From: JBGMEA01 sp963674555
GTDB taxonomy: Bacteria; Bacillota; Clostridia; Eubacteriales; Anaerofustaceae
Direction of reading: 5' to 3'
Assembly (NCBI GenBank): GCA_963674555.1
Contig: OY771429.1
Location: 248,001-312,000, forward strand
DNA length: 64,000 nt
Shown: one piece after another, positions 6,608-15,223 of the stretch
Position numbering within the stretch: position 1 is the stretch's first letter
Layout of the letters: each line of letters starts with the position of its first letter
Made by a program: the position numbers and the translations under genes
Notes under the pieces: generated by a model
Told to the model about the DNA's origin: nothing
What the model saw: the letters and a program-made list of their open reading frames with translations, nothing else
Database searches by the model: none

Positions 6608-6639
6608 CTTCACATTTCCAGTATAATGTGAAGTTTTTT
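6608..6639 (+). terminator. Terminator of the original tRNA gene
   Basis: CTTCACATT (6608-6616) pairs with AATGTGAAG (6625-6633), followed by TTTTTT. It lies 21 bases after the CCA of the tRNA fragment and would be the native terminator left on the chromosomal side. Confidence 0.8.
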
Positions 6640-6745
6640 ATTTATATCTGCGTAAAAAATTATATTTCAAACAAACAACTAAATCTACGTATCCCTTTTG
6701 TGTTATTATAATTGCATAAACTTGTACCATAGCGAGGAAAAATGA

Positions 6746-7423
6746 ATGAGCGATAAAAAAATAAAAATAATTAAAAACGGTCCTTATGAAGTCAGAGGAC
6801 AAATTCCCTTATCGGAAAAAATTATTCGAAGCGACGGGCACGTAAATTATTACGAAGACGGCAAAAAATATGAAGTCAGTGAAACATATAGATTATGCAG
6901 ATGCGGCGAATCAAAGAATCAACCGTTTTGTGATGGCTCGCATACTTCATGCGAATTCGATGGTGAGGAGACCGCATTAGACGCAACCTATTTATCACAG
7001 GCCGACGTCTACAGAGGACCCGATCTCATATTGACAGATCAGATAGAGTTATGCGCGTATGCGCGCTTTTGCCATAAAGAACATGGGAATGTTTGGGATC
7101 TGACAGAGCATTCACATGATCCTCAAATGCGAGAAGAAGCTATCGAAGCTACGCATGATTGTCCCGCGGGAAGATTGATAGCATGGGATAAAGACAGCGA
7201 ACAGCCCATCCTTCCCAACTATGAACCTTCTATAGTTATTCTGCAAGACCCCAATCAAGATTGCAGTGGACCATATTGGGTCCGCGGCGATATCCCATTG
7301 GAATCGGCTTACGGAAGTGATTATGAGGTAAGACATCAAATGACGCTTTGCAGATGCGCAAAATCGCGTAATCAACCGTTTTGTGATGCGTCACATGTCA
7401 ATGCGAAATTCAAAGACAAATAA
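6746..7423 (+). CDS. CDGSH iron-sulfur protein with two CDGSH domains and a central divergent ferredoxin-like domain
   Basis: A 225-residue cytosolic protein. CDGSH-type 2Fe-2S sites are at about residues 50-65 (CRCGESKNQPFCDGSH) and 202-217 (CRCAKSRNQPFCDASH), each with the C-x-C-x(8)-C-x(3)-H ligand set. Between them lies a domain with CAYARFCHKEHGNVWDL and HDCPAGRLIAWD, matching the Cys-containing module often fused to CDGSH domains in bacteria. Each CDGSH unit is preceded by a G-P-Y-x-V-R-G-x-I-P-L repeat, so the ends look duplicated. The start ATG at 6746 follows GAGGAAAA; another ATG four bases earlier is out of frame. It is the first host gene after the prophage. The biological role of these proteins is not established. 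Confidence 0.85.
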   Translation: MSDKKIKIIKNGPYEVRGQIPLSEKIIRSDGHVNYYEDGKKYEVSETYRLCRCGESKNQPFCDGSHTSCEFDGEETALDATYLSQADVYRGPDLILTDQIELCAYARFCHKEHGNVWDLTEHSHDPQMREEAIEATHDCPAGRLIAWDKDSEQPILPNYEPSIVILQDPNQDCSGPYWVRGDIPLESAYGSDYEVRHQMTLCRCAKSRNQPFCDASHVNAKFKDK

Positions 7424-7500
7424 CTACTTCACTGACTCAATAATAAGGATTGCATTTTAACTTTCCCTATGCTAAAATACTTAATACTTAGTTGTTGTAT

Positions 7501-7577
7501 GCGCCCGTAGCTCAGCTGGATAGAGCATGCGGCTTCGAACCGCAGTGTCGGGGGTTCAAATCCCTTCGGGCGTACCA
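7501..7577 (+). tRNA. tRNA-Arg (anticodon TCG)
   Basis: Full cloverleaf: acceptor GCGCCCG with CGGGCGT, D-arm GCTC...GAGC, anticodon loop CTTCGAA with anticodon TCG, T-loop TTCAAAT, discriminator A and encoded CCA. Confidence 0.95.
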
Positions 7578-7637
7578 TTTTCTGCATAAATAAACATTAT
7601 AAATGTTCGGAGAATAATTACCTTCATAAAAAATATA

Positions 7638-7665
7638 ACCGATAGATTGAAATCTATCGGTTTTG
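7638..7665 (+). terminator. Terminator after tRNA-Arg
   Basis: ACCGATAGATT / AATCTATCGGT stem followed by TTTTGTTATT. Confidence 0.8.
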
Positions 7666-7733
7666 TTATTGCATAATTATCTATTTTGACTTTTCTGTAA
7701 TGATTATGTTTGTATCGGATCAAATACATTTCA

Positions 7734-8501
7734 TCACCTTTTTTGTGACAAGGTTGTACGCTGATACGTATTTAATTTTATTGCTTTAAAATCATTACTC
7801 ACAGCCAAAATTACATGTAAAATAAATGGCAACATCATAGACTGCGTATAATATGCGATCAAACAAAAAACGATACCCAAAGGAAACGCGCCGAAAGCTT
7901 CCTGTTTACCTTTAAAAATATGGATCAAACTGTATATGGTACTATTAATAATAATAGCCGCTGTTAACCCATAGGCATAATAACAACTAAAAAATAATAC
8001 TCCTCTTATCATCAATTCATACCCAAAGAGATATAAACTCCATGATATAACATTTCGTAAATGCTTTGATTTATCCCATTTATCCACACGTACCTGCGGA
8101 TAATAAGTTGTGTCGATTTTTTTACCACTTCTGAATATAGATGCAAAGAAAAATAAACCTATCGAGCATACAGATATGATAAATGCATATTCTCCCTTGG
8201 GGAAAGAAAGACCAAAATCAATAGGTTTCATAGTGTAGAACAATCCGATTAAAATAAGCGGGACAATTCCTAAAAGCAAGAAACCTAGAATGCGTGGTAT
8301 ATGTATTGCGTATTCTTTTCGGCTTTGTTGATCCCCCATTTTTTTCGCGAGAAGTGTTACTGCTTTACTGTTATATGAAAAAAAATAAGTCAGATAACTA
8401 AAAGTGAATATAATAAAAGTCAGTATCTCATCTTGTATAACAGAATCTATCATTGTTTGCATATTTTCCTCATTAAACATCATTATATTTATTTGCTGCA
8501 T
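7734..8501 (-). CDS. CPBP-family intramembrane protein (CAAX protease-like), first motif altered
   Basis: A 255-residue integral membrane protein with about six to seven hydrophobic segments. The CPBP signature region reads YELMIRG at about residues 161-167 where the family has EExxxR, so the first Glu is replaced by Tyr. The second motif (SLIHIFKG, His at about 194) and the third (LHVILAVSN, His at about 229 and Asn seven later) are present. Family members are Rce1-like proteases or bacteriocin-immunity-type proteins. The Tyr raises doubt about proteolysis. The frame overlaps the end of the upstream SDR gene by 29 bases; an internal ATG at about 8483 would shorten the overlap. Probably one transcription unit with the SDR and the epimerase. 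Confidence 0.75.
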   Translation of the reverse strand: MQQINIMMFNEENMQTMIDSVIQDEILTFIIFTFSYLTYFFSYNSKAVTLLAKKMGDQQSRKEYAIHIPRILGFLLLGIVPLILIGLFYTMKPIDFGLSFPKGEYAFIISVCSIGLFFFASIFRSGKKIDTTYYPQVRVDKWDKSKHLRNVISWSLYLFGYELMIRGVLFFSCYYAYGLTAAIIINSTIYSLIHIFKGKQEAFGAFPLGIVFCLIAYYTQSMMLPFILHVILAVSNDFKAIKLNTYQRTTLSQKR

Positions 8502-9273
8502 ATTTTTTCAGTAATTTACTTGAGATCATTGGAAAATATTGGTAGGCAAATTTTGTAATTTTACCGAGATTTGTTAAAACCATAGTGTCTTTTCTTTTCT
8601 CAATGCATTTCAGAATCGAGTTTGCTACACTTATCTGAGTGTCGTGATTAGCTTTTCTTGAAATATCCACGAGTTGTCCGTCAGAAGTATATACCTTTTT
8701 GCCTGCATCATTTTCAGTAAAACCGACATATATGATACCGACATGTACATTGTATTCATATACCTCACATCTAAGTGAATCCGCAAAACCGGTTAAAGCC
8801 ATCTTAGCACAACTATATGGAGCAATACCGGGCAGTCCCTTCAATCCTGACAAGCTGGATATAAACAATATCTGTCCGGAGCTTTGTTCGATATAATCAA
8901 GGGCATATTTGCTCATATTGACAGCACCAATAAAATTGATATCCATTATAGTTTTAAATAAATCCAAAGTCGTATCTTTAAATAATCCTCGCATACTCAT
9001 CCCGGCATTATTGATCAATATATCAAGTCTTCCGAATACATCGATCACTGACGAAACGATACGGTTACAATCCTGAGGATCTGTAACATCACCAACATAA
9101 TAAGATGCATGATATCCTTGCGTATTTATATCTTGTACAGTATTTTTCAATGCATCTTCGGATCTGCCCGTTATAATGATTGAATTATCATATTGAGCAA
9201 GCAGTTTAGCGCATTCTCTTCCAATACCCTTCCCGCCACCGGTTATCAGTATTACTTTGTTTCTTGTTTTCAT
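8473..9273 (-). CDS. Short-chain dehydrogenase/reductase
   Basis: A 266-residue classical SDR: NAD(P)-binding TGGGKGIG at residues 11-18, the NNAG motif at about 89-92, catalytic Ser in ISSLSG at about 139-142 and the Tyr-x-x-x-Lys motif YSCAK at about 153-157. The C-terminal 60 residues, ending in a basic stretch (SSKLLKKYAANKY), resemble the extension of membrane-associated SDRs related to DltE/3-ketosphinganine-reductase-like enzymes. Substrate not determined. It follows an NAD-dependent epimerase gene by 52 bases on the same strand and overlaps the CPBP gene, so all three may act on one lipid or envelope substrate; that grouping is inference. Confidence 0.85.
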   Translation of the reverse strand: MKTRNKVILITGGGKGIGRECAKLLAQYDNSIIITGRSEDALKNTVQDINTQGYHASYYVGDVTDPQDCNRIVSSVIDVFGRLDILINNAGMSMRGLFKDTTLDLFKTIMDINFIGAVNMSKYALDYIEQSSGQILFISSLSGLKGLPGIAPYSCAKMALTGFADSLRCEVYEYNVHVGIIYVGFTENDAGKKVYTSDGQLVDISRKANHDTQISVANSILKCIEKRKDTMVLTNLGKITKFAYQYFPMISSKLLKKYAANKYNDV

Positions 9274-9325
9274 ATCTAACCCACATTTAGTCGAATATTA
9301 TGTCAACAAACATTTTATCTCTTGA

Positions 9326-10318
9326 TTATTTTTTATTGCAATAATTGTTCTCATAAAACCAATCTACGATCAATTTTACAGAAGTTTCAATATCCGTTTG
9401 CGGCATACACAGTTTTTCGATTGCTTTTGAAGAAGAATAGTAGTGCCCATCTTGAGAAATTCGTATCATATTTACCGATAATAAAGGATCTTTTTTTGTT
9501 AGTCGACCAATCGTTTCAAAAAGATAACCCATCATAAGCATAACCGGAAAAGGGAATTTCAGTTTAGGGGCCCTAACCCCCGAGTATTCCGCTATAATGT
9601 TAAAGAACTCTTTATAACAAAGATTTTCTCCTCCTGCTATATAGCACTCTCCCGGCTCTCCTTTTGAAATTGCGTTAACTGCTGCTACAGCAACATCACC
9701 TACATATACCACGCACCTTCCACCATTGGTATAGCTGGGAACTCGTTGATTCATAATTGCAAGTACCATTTCGCCGGATCCCGGTTTTGTGTCATATTCT
9801 CCGATCATAAATGTCGGGTTAATAATAACTACAGGCAGACCATTCTCTTTATGTTCATTTAATAAATAGTCTTGTGCAGCTTTTTTTGTATCCATATAAT
9901 CTAAGCCGTATTTTCCAAAATTGTAAGGATGATCCTCGGTACCAGGTGATTCTATGGATCCGTAGCCAAATGAATTGGCTGTTCCTATATGAATCAATTT
10001 TTTTATATGATATTTTTTTACCGCTTCGCTTAAGTTTCTTACAGCTTCATAATTAACTTCCCAACAAGCTTTATTTCTATTGGGCCAAACATCTGTGATC
10101 GCGACTGTATGTATCACAATATCACAATCTTTAACAGCTGTTTCAATATCCGAAATGTTCAAAATATCACCATAAAAAGATTCATACTTTAAACCTCTAA
10201 TTGTAGAATGATCTCTGCTTTCTTGCAGGAAAGCCTTAACTTCATATCCACGTTCAAGCAAATATCTTAAAATATGAGAACCGAGAAACCCATCTGCTCC
10301 GGTTAGCAAAACTTTCAT
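9326..10318 (-). CDS. NAD-dependent epimerase/dehydratase, extended SDR
   Basis: A 330-residue extended SDR. The N-terminal Rossmann motif GADGFLGSH is at residues 7-15, DIVIHTVAITD marks the end of beta-4, and the catalytic YMDTK (Tyr-x-x-x-Lys) is at about 140-144, with PTFMIGEYDTKPGSG following. This fits the dihydroflavonol-4-reductase / 3-beta-hydroxysteroid-dehydrogenase-like subgroup, which in bacteria includes hopanoid- and lipid-modifying enzymes. The exact substrate cannot be read from the sequence. It starts the epimerase-SDR-CPBP cluster on the minus strand. Start ATG at 10316-10318, with only a weak upstream GGAAG-like site (TTAGGAAG). Confidence 0.82.
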   Translation of the reverse strand: MKVLLTGADGFLGSHILRYLLERGYEVKAFLQESRDHSTIRGLKYESFYGDILNISDIETAVKDCDIVIHTVAITDVWPNRNKACWEVNYEAVRNLSEAVKKYHIKKLIHIGTANSFGYGSIESPGTEDHPYNFGKYGLDYMDTKKAAQDYLLNEHKENGLPVVIINPTFMIGEYDTKPGSGEMVLAIMNQRVPSYTNGGRCVVYVGDVAVAAVNAISKGEPGECYIAGGENLCYKEFFNIIAEYSGVRAPKLKFPFPVMLMMGYLFETIGRLTKKDPLLSVNMIRISQDGHYYSSSKAIEKLCMPQTDIETSVKLIVDWFYENNYCNKK

Positions 10319-10505
10319 TTTAACTTCCTAAATTTTCTAAATAGATTATTTAACACATTAAAATACTCTTTATATTTTAAAACATGCTGTTACTTATATC
10401 TCGTTAATACCTTAACAGAATTATCTCAAAAAAACAAAAACAATTTCCAATTATCCATGGTGCATATTTATATGCAGGTTTATTTATCGCACAAATCACA
10501 TAATA

Positions 10506-10529
10506 AAAAGCTGTCGTTTGACAGCTTTT
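10506..10529 (-). terminator. Terminator of the TPR gene
   Basis: AAAAGCTGTC / GACAGCTTTT stem with a GTTT loop. The minus strand continues into TTTTTATTA. It overlaps the stop codon at 10528. Confidence 0.8.
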
Positions 10530-12972
10530 ATTGAAACCTTTGATCTTCCAATATTGTTAATTCAAATGTTTTTTGATATATCCTACTTGCCTTATCATGA
10601 AATCCTAATTGCAAGTAGATTTCAGCCAAATGATGTAATGCAATTGCATTAAAACGATGGTTCTCACCGAATATCTCACCATAAATATGCAAAACCTTAA
10701 AATATAATTCTTTCGCTTTTTCAAAAGACCGTTCAGATTGATACATAATTGCCATATGTTGATAAATCATAGCACTCGCAAGATGTTCTTTCCCAAAAGT
10801 ATCTTTATCAATCTGCAAAGATTTGTCATAAAGCTTTAATGCTTTTTCGGTCAATTCATTGGATAAATAAATATTGGCTAAATTATGATAGATCGCAGCA
10901 GTTTGCGGATGATCTGTCCCTAAAGCATTTTCAAAAATCGTTTGTGCTTTCATATATAATTCTAAAGCTGTATCATAATCGTTTTGCGTTTGATAAATCC
11001 CTGCGAGATTTTGATAAGTAACTGCTGTAGATGGATGATTTGTCCCCCAAGCGGATTCTTTGATTTCTATTGATTTTAAATATAACTCTTTCGAAGCGAC
11101 AATTTGTCCTTTCATTTCTAAAATGCCCGCAATATTATGGTAAGCTATCGCGATTGAAGGATGCTTTTCGTCAAAGAGAGATTGTTTGATCTCAAGAGCA
11201 TTATTATAAAATTCATAGGCAAGCTCATACTCGCCCAACATTTGGTATACATAACCCAAATCATTTGAAATGACAGCAATGAAAAAAGCCGGAACTACAG
11301 GATCATGCTCATTCATACTCAATGCATTTTTCAAATGTTCGGTAGCTTTTTCATATAAGGCGAGTGAGGAATAAATACCCGCTATATTTTGATGGATGAT
11401 TGCTGAAGGTGTTTGCAAAGATACTTGTTTTTTTTGAAAAATAGTTAAAGCTTTATAATAATACTCTAGTGCATTATCATAATTGGCTTCATTTTCATAA
11501 CAAGTAGCAATATTATTATACAAAACTGCAGTTAAAAAATGTTCAACACCTAAAATATCGTCAAGGACATCCAATGTTTTTTGGTACAATTCAAAAGCAA
11601 ATTTATATTTACCTTGAATAAAAGATAAATTTGCAATTCCTTGATAAGTGCTGACAGTATCTAAATGATGAGTTCCGAAAGTATTTTCGCGGATTTTCAA
11701 AGCTTTACGAAAAAACTCGGTAGCATTATCATAAGATCCATAGAATAAATATATATGAGCCAAGGATTGATAGGAAGCAGCTGTAATCGGATGTGAAGCC
11801 CCGAAAAAAGTTTCTCTTATCCTCAATGATTCTTCGTGCAATTGCATCGATCGCTCATAGCGACCTTGTTGCATATACAGTTCTCCCATCCCATGATAGG
11901 TTTCTGCAGTCATAGGGTGTTCTACACCAAAATTCGTTTGTCTTATATCTAAAGCTTTTTTAAAATATAGGTCCGCCTGCTCAAAAAAACCCTGTTCCAC
12001 ATACAATTCCGCAACTGCATGATAAGTTGCTGATGTTGAAACATGTTCTGTGCCAAGTATATTTTCTTTTATTAATAATGCTTTATTGTAATATTGTGCC
12101 GATTGGAGGTATTTTCCTTGAGCTTTATAAATACCAGCTATTTTATGGTATGTGATCGCATTCGATCGATGTTCATAACCTAAAATCGATTCTTTAATAC
12201 GCATTACGTCTAAATATATTTGGAGAGCTTTGTCAAATTCGTTTTTAATCGCATATATACCTGCTATATGATGATAAGTCACAGCCGTCGACAAATGCTC
12301 ATGACCAAATTTCTCTTCTTTTATCTCTAATACAGAATCATAAATCTCTGCTGCTTTATCGAAATCTCCGAGTATTTCATGTAAACTTGCCATATTTTGA
12401 TAAGTCAATGCAGTGGATATATGCTCTGTACCCAAAACTCTTTCTTTTATTTTTACCGCACGCAGATAATACTCCATCGCTTCATCATATAGCGCGCGAT
12501 ATTGAAAAATTTCAGCGATCCTATGATAGGTTTTGGCATTCATTAAGTGTTCATTGCCCAATACTTCCTCTTTAAGGCGAATCGATAAGCGATAATTATC
12601 CAATGCTTCTGTGAATTGACCGAGATATTGGAGAATTTCAGCGATATGGTGATAAGTGTCTGCGTATGATACATTATCACATGTTTTTACATCTTTTTGC
12701 ATCTGAAGTATCTTTTGGTAGAATTTCATAGCGCGATCATACTTGCATTGTGTACATGATATCTTAGCAATACGTTCATAGATATCAATTATATTTTCAT
12801 ATTTTTTATTTTCTTTATTCGATGCTAACTGCAAAGCATTATTCAAATGCAGCATAGCTGTATCGAAATCATAATCGATGATAGCTTTGTCCGCAAGTGA
12901 GAGATAAGAGTCTATGAATTCTTGCGTATATTTATTATCTTGAGAAGATTTCTTGCTCTTTCTTTTAGCCAC
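10528..12972 (-). CDS. Large TPR protein with about 19 kinesin-light-chain-type repeats
   Basis: An 814-residue soluble protein made almost wholly of tandem tetratricopeptide repeats with a regular 42-residue period. The unit is approximately T-A-x-T-Y-H-x-I-A-x-I-Y-x-x-x-G-x-Y-x-x-A-x-x-Y-x-K-A-L-x-I-x-E-x-x-L-G-x-E-H-P. I count about 19 units, from residue 15 to the C-terminus, the first two and the one near residues 490-530 being more divergent. The N-terminus is a short basic leader (MAKRKSKKSS) with no signal peptide or membrane segment. There is no attached effector domain such as a kinase, CHAT or NB-ARC domain. Such arrays form scaffolds for protein-protein contacts; the partner is unknown. 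It stands alone, with intergenic space on both sides and its own terminator. Confidence 0.9.
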   Translation of the reverse strand: MAKRKSKKSSQDNKYTQEFIDSYLSLADKAIIDYDFDTAMLHLNNALQLASNKENKKYENIIDIYERIAKISCTQCKYDRAMKFYQKILQMQKDVKTCDNVSYADTYHHIAEILQYLGQFTEALDNYRLSIRLKEEVLGNEHLMNAKTYHRIAEIFQYRALYDEAMEYYLRAVKIKERVLGTEHISTALTYQNMASLHEILGDFDKAAEIYDSVLEIKEEKFGHEHLSTAVTYHHIAGIYAIKNEFDKALQIYLDVMRIKESILGYEHRSNAITYHKIAGIYKAQGKYLQSAQYYNKALLIKENILGTEHVSTSATYHAVAELYVEQGFFEQADLYFKKALDIRQTNFGVEHPMTAETYHGMGELYMQQGRYERSMQLHEESLRIRETFFGASHPITAASYQSLAHIYLFYGSYDNATEFFRKALKIRENTFGTHHLDTVSTYQGIANLSFIQGKYKFAFELYQKTLDVLDDILGVEHFLTAVLYNNIATCYENEANYDNALEYYYKALTIFQKKQVSLQTPSAIIHQNIAGIYSSLALYEKATEHLKNALSMNEHDPVVPAFFIAVISNDLGYVYQMLGEYELAYEFYNNALEIKQSLFDEKHPSIAIAYHNIAGILEMKGQIVASKELYLKSIEIKESAWGTNHPSTAVTYQNLAGIYQTQNDYDTALELYMKAQTIFENALGTDHPQTAAIYHNLANIYLSNELTEKALKLYDKSLQIDKDTFGKEHLASAMIYQHMAIMYQSERSFEKAKELYFKVLHIYGEIFGENHRFNAIALHHLAEIYLQLGFHDKASRIYQKTFELTILEDQRFQ

Positions 12973-13119
12973 TAGAATAACCCCTGATATCCCTTAGTTG
13001 AAAAAAATAAGTATTATGAATAATACTTATTATTCAAAACAAAATATGTTTTATTGTATACTCTAATTAAATCCTTTGATCCCGTGTGTAAATAACAGTT
13101 TAGTTAATATATATGATCT

Positions 13120-14295
13120 TTACCGATGCACATAGTTCAGTGGATCTACATAAACGTTATTGATCAGCACAGAAAAATGAAGGTGAGGTCCTGTTGAGTC
13201 CCCCGTACTCCCGACAAGTCCGATCGTTTGACCTTTTGTTACGATATCGCCTACGCTAACGGATATTTTATTAAGATGCGCGAAAAGCATGCTATATTCC
13301 CCACCACCGTTTGGATTTGTCCCCATATCAATAATGACACAATTGCCGAAACTATATCGATATTGAGCATAAATTACTTTACCATTACCCGGAGCGATTA
13401 TCGGTGTATTGTATGGTGCAGGAATATCAATGCCGTAATGCATCCTTTGTACATGATAGATCGGATGCATACGATATCCGAAATAATCAGATATATATGT
13501 GTGTCCGGGAACTGGCCAACTGAATGATGAAAAATCATTCCCATAGGTTCCTCCCGAATTACTTGCTGCAATGATCCTACGTAATTCAGCTGCCTCATCC
13601 TCTTGTTGTTTCGCTAAGGCATTCCAATATATAATATTATCTTCAATATCAGCTGTCTTCTTATTCTTTTGATTCCTTTGTGTTTCGAGATTTGCTTCTT
13701 GTTTGCTAAGATTATCTATAAGATCAGCTAATTTTTGATTTTCAACTTCAATTTCTTCTTTTTTCTCTTGAATGGTATTTTCTGCAATTTCCAAATTGGT
13801 CGCTATTTCTCTGTCATAGGAAACGATCGATGAAATCATATCAATACGGCTGATAAAATCAGAGATGCTTGTCGAACCGAATAATACATCTAAATACCCG
13901 GAATCTCCGTACATATACATAACTGAAAGACGTTCTTCAAATAGTTTTTGATAATACAATTTATTAGCAGTAGCTTCATCAAGTTCTTTTTGTGCGGCTT
14001 CGAGTTTTCTTTCGGTATCGGCTTTTTGGATCGAGTAATCATCAATAAGTGCATTCGTTTCATTGATCTGTGTATCCAAAGCTTCAATTTCACTGAGAAG
14101 TATTTCTAAAAGTTCTTCCTGAGCTTCAGCATTATCTTCAGAATTTTCAATTTGATTTTCTAAGTCTTCAAGACGTTCCTCATTTGTTTGTGCGCTTGCA
14201 ACTCCACCAATCGAAGCGATCGTTAACACACAAAAACAAACCAGTAAAAACACGAATACTTTTTTTATGGTTCTTTTTTTCCCATTTGTGCTCAT
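13120..14295 (-). CDS. Coiled-coil M23 peptidase, FtsEX-linked cell-wall hydrolase
   Basis: A 391-residue exported protein. A basic N-terminus and hydrophobic core (VFVFLLVCFCVLTIASIGGV) end in a signal-peptidase-like VASAQ at about 32-36. Residues 37-250 form a long coiled coil with Leu/Glu/Lys heptads and a central YGDSGYLDVLFG segment. Residues 265-391 are a LytM/M23 domain with zinc ligands H286 and D290 (HYGID) and HLH at 371-373. This is the EnvC/PcsB architecture, in which the coiled coil couples to FtsX and the M23 domain cleaves peptidoglycan cross-links. It directly follows ftsE-ftsX (10 bases after ftsX), strongly supporting that partnership. Confidence 0.92.
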   Translation of the reverse strand: MSTNGKKRTIKKVFVFLLVCFCVLTIASIGGVASAQTNEERLEDLENQIENSEDNAEAQEELLEILLSEIEALDTQINETNALIDDYSIQKADTERKLEAAQKELDEATANKLYYQKLFEERLSVMYMYGDSGYLDVLFGSTSISDFISRIDMISSIVSYDREIATNLEIAENTIQEKKEEIEVENQKLADLIDNLSKQEANLETQRNQKNKKTADIEDNIIYWNALAKQQEDEAAELRRIIAASNSGGTYGNDFSSFSWPVPGHTYISDYFGYRMHPIYHVQRMHYGIDIPAPYNTPIIAPGNGKVIYAQYRYSFGNCVIIDMGTNPNGGGEYSMLFAHLNKISVSVGDIVTKGQTIGLVGSTGDSTGPHLHFSVLINNVYVDPLNYVHR

Positions 14296-14305
14296 TGTTT
14301 ACCCC

Positions 14306-15223
14306 TTACACATTTAAGAATTTTCTCAATGAAAACATGCTACCTACTGCGCCCAGAATAATTCCATAAACCAAGAAATAAAAACTTACCTGCGTCATGA
14401 TCAAATTCGGCGGTGCTATCGTACTGCCTAAAGGAAGCACGGATAATGAGCTGAACAATAGACCGTATAAATAGTAGTATAAATTACGTATAAATAAAAT
14501 TGATATCATAGCTCCCAACAAGCCCAATATCGATCCTTCTATGACAAAAGGAAGACGTATATACCAATCGGTTGCGCCGACATATTTCATGATAGAAATA
14601 TCGGACCGTCTCGAAAACACCGTCAGTTTTATCGTATTGTATATAATAAAAATAGCAATCAAGCTTAAAATCGCAAAAATAACCCAACTTATTGTAGTAG
14701 TAAATTGATTGAACTTTAAAAGCTTATCTACCGTTTGTTTGCCGTATACTACATCTTTGACTCCATCGAAACCCAAGGCATAAATAGACAGATTATCGAT
14801 ATTCTCCGGATCAGATAGTTTTACAATATATGAATCGGGCAGTGGGCTGTTGTCGCCTGTGTAACCTTCAAGTAAATATTCGTAACCAACCAATGTTTCT
14901 TTAAAATTATCCAGAGCATCAGCTCTTGACTCATACTCGACACTTGAAACGCCATCATACACGATAAGATCATTATAGATCCTATCTTTTTGCAATTGTG
15001 AGATATCTTCATTTAAATAAATTTTTAATTCTAGATTACTTTCAATTTGATCTGTTATATAATGCACATTGATCGCTACGACTAAAATAACACCTACTAT
15101 GACCAAAGCCGATACAACGGATAAAACAGAAGCAAGGCTCATAACTGAATTTCTTTTTATATTGTTGATCGAGTCTCTGATAAATATTTTAAAAGATGAA
15201 TACTTAATTGTAATATCCTCCAA
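14306..15223 (-). CDS. ftsX: Cell division ABC transporter permease FtsX
   Basis: A 305-residue FtsX: a cytoplasmic N-terminus, TM1 at about residues 24-50, an extracellular domain of about 110 residues (ITDQIESNLELKIYLNEDIS onward) carrying the expected YESRADALDNF segment, then three further TM helices between about 175 and 300. With FtsE it forms the ATP-driven membrane complex that activates a peptidoglycan hydrolase outside the cell. Here the hydrolase is encoded immediately downstream. The start overlaps ftsE by 20 bases, implying translational coupling. Length and topology are normal for Gram-positive FtsX. Confidence 0.93.
   Translation of the reverse strand: MEDITIKYSSFKIFIRDSINNIKRNSVMSLASVLSVVSALVIVGVILVVAINVHYITDQIESNLELKIYLNEDISQLQKDRIYNDLIVYDGVSSVEYESRADALDNFKETLVGYEYLLEGYTGDNSPLPDSYIVKLSDPENIDNLSIYALGFDGVKDVVYGKQTVDKLLKFNQFTTTISWVIFAILSLIAIFIIYNTIKLTVFSRRSDISIMKYVGATDWYIRLPFVIEGSILGLLGAMISILFIRNLYYYLYGLLFSSLSVLPLGSTIAPPNLIMTQVSFYFLVYGIILGAVGSMFSLRKFLNV

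Larger units (their letters stand above)
6178..6745. other. Prophage-chromosome junction, no genes
   Basis: The stretch between the kinase and the first host gene holds an AT-rich promoter region for the kinase, three GGGTTCAAA-type repeats (6350-6445), the tRNA 3' end (6562-6586) and its terminator (6608-6639). I see no coding frame. Confidence 0.7.

Noticed and set aside
10528..12972. Repeat array that at first looks like tandem DNA repeats
   Set aside because: The periodicity is at protein level (42 residues) with divergent codons. It is one TPR gene, not a CRISPR or satellite array.
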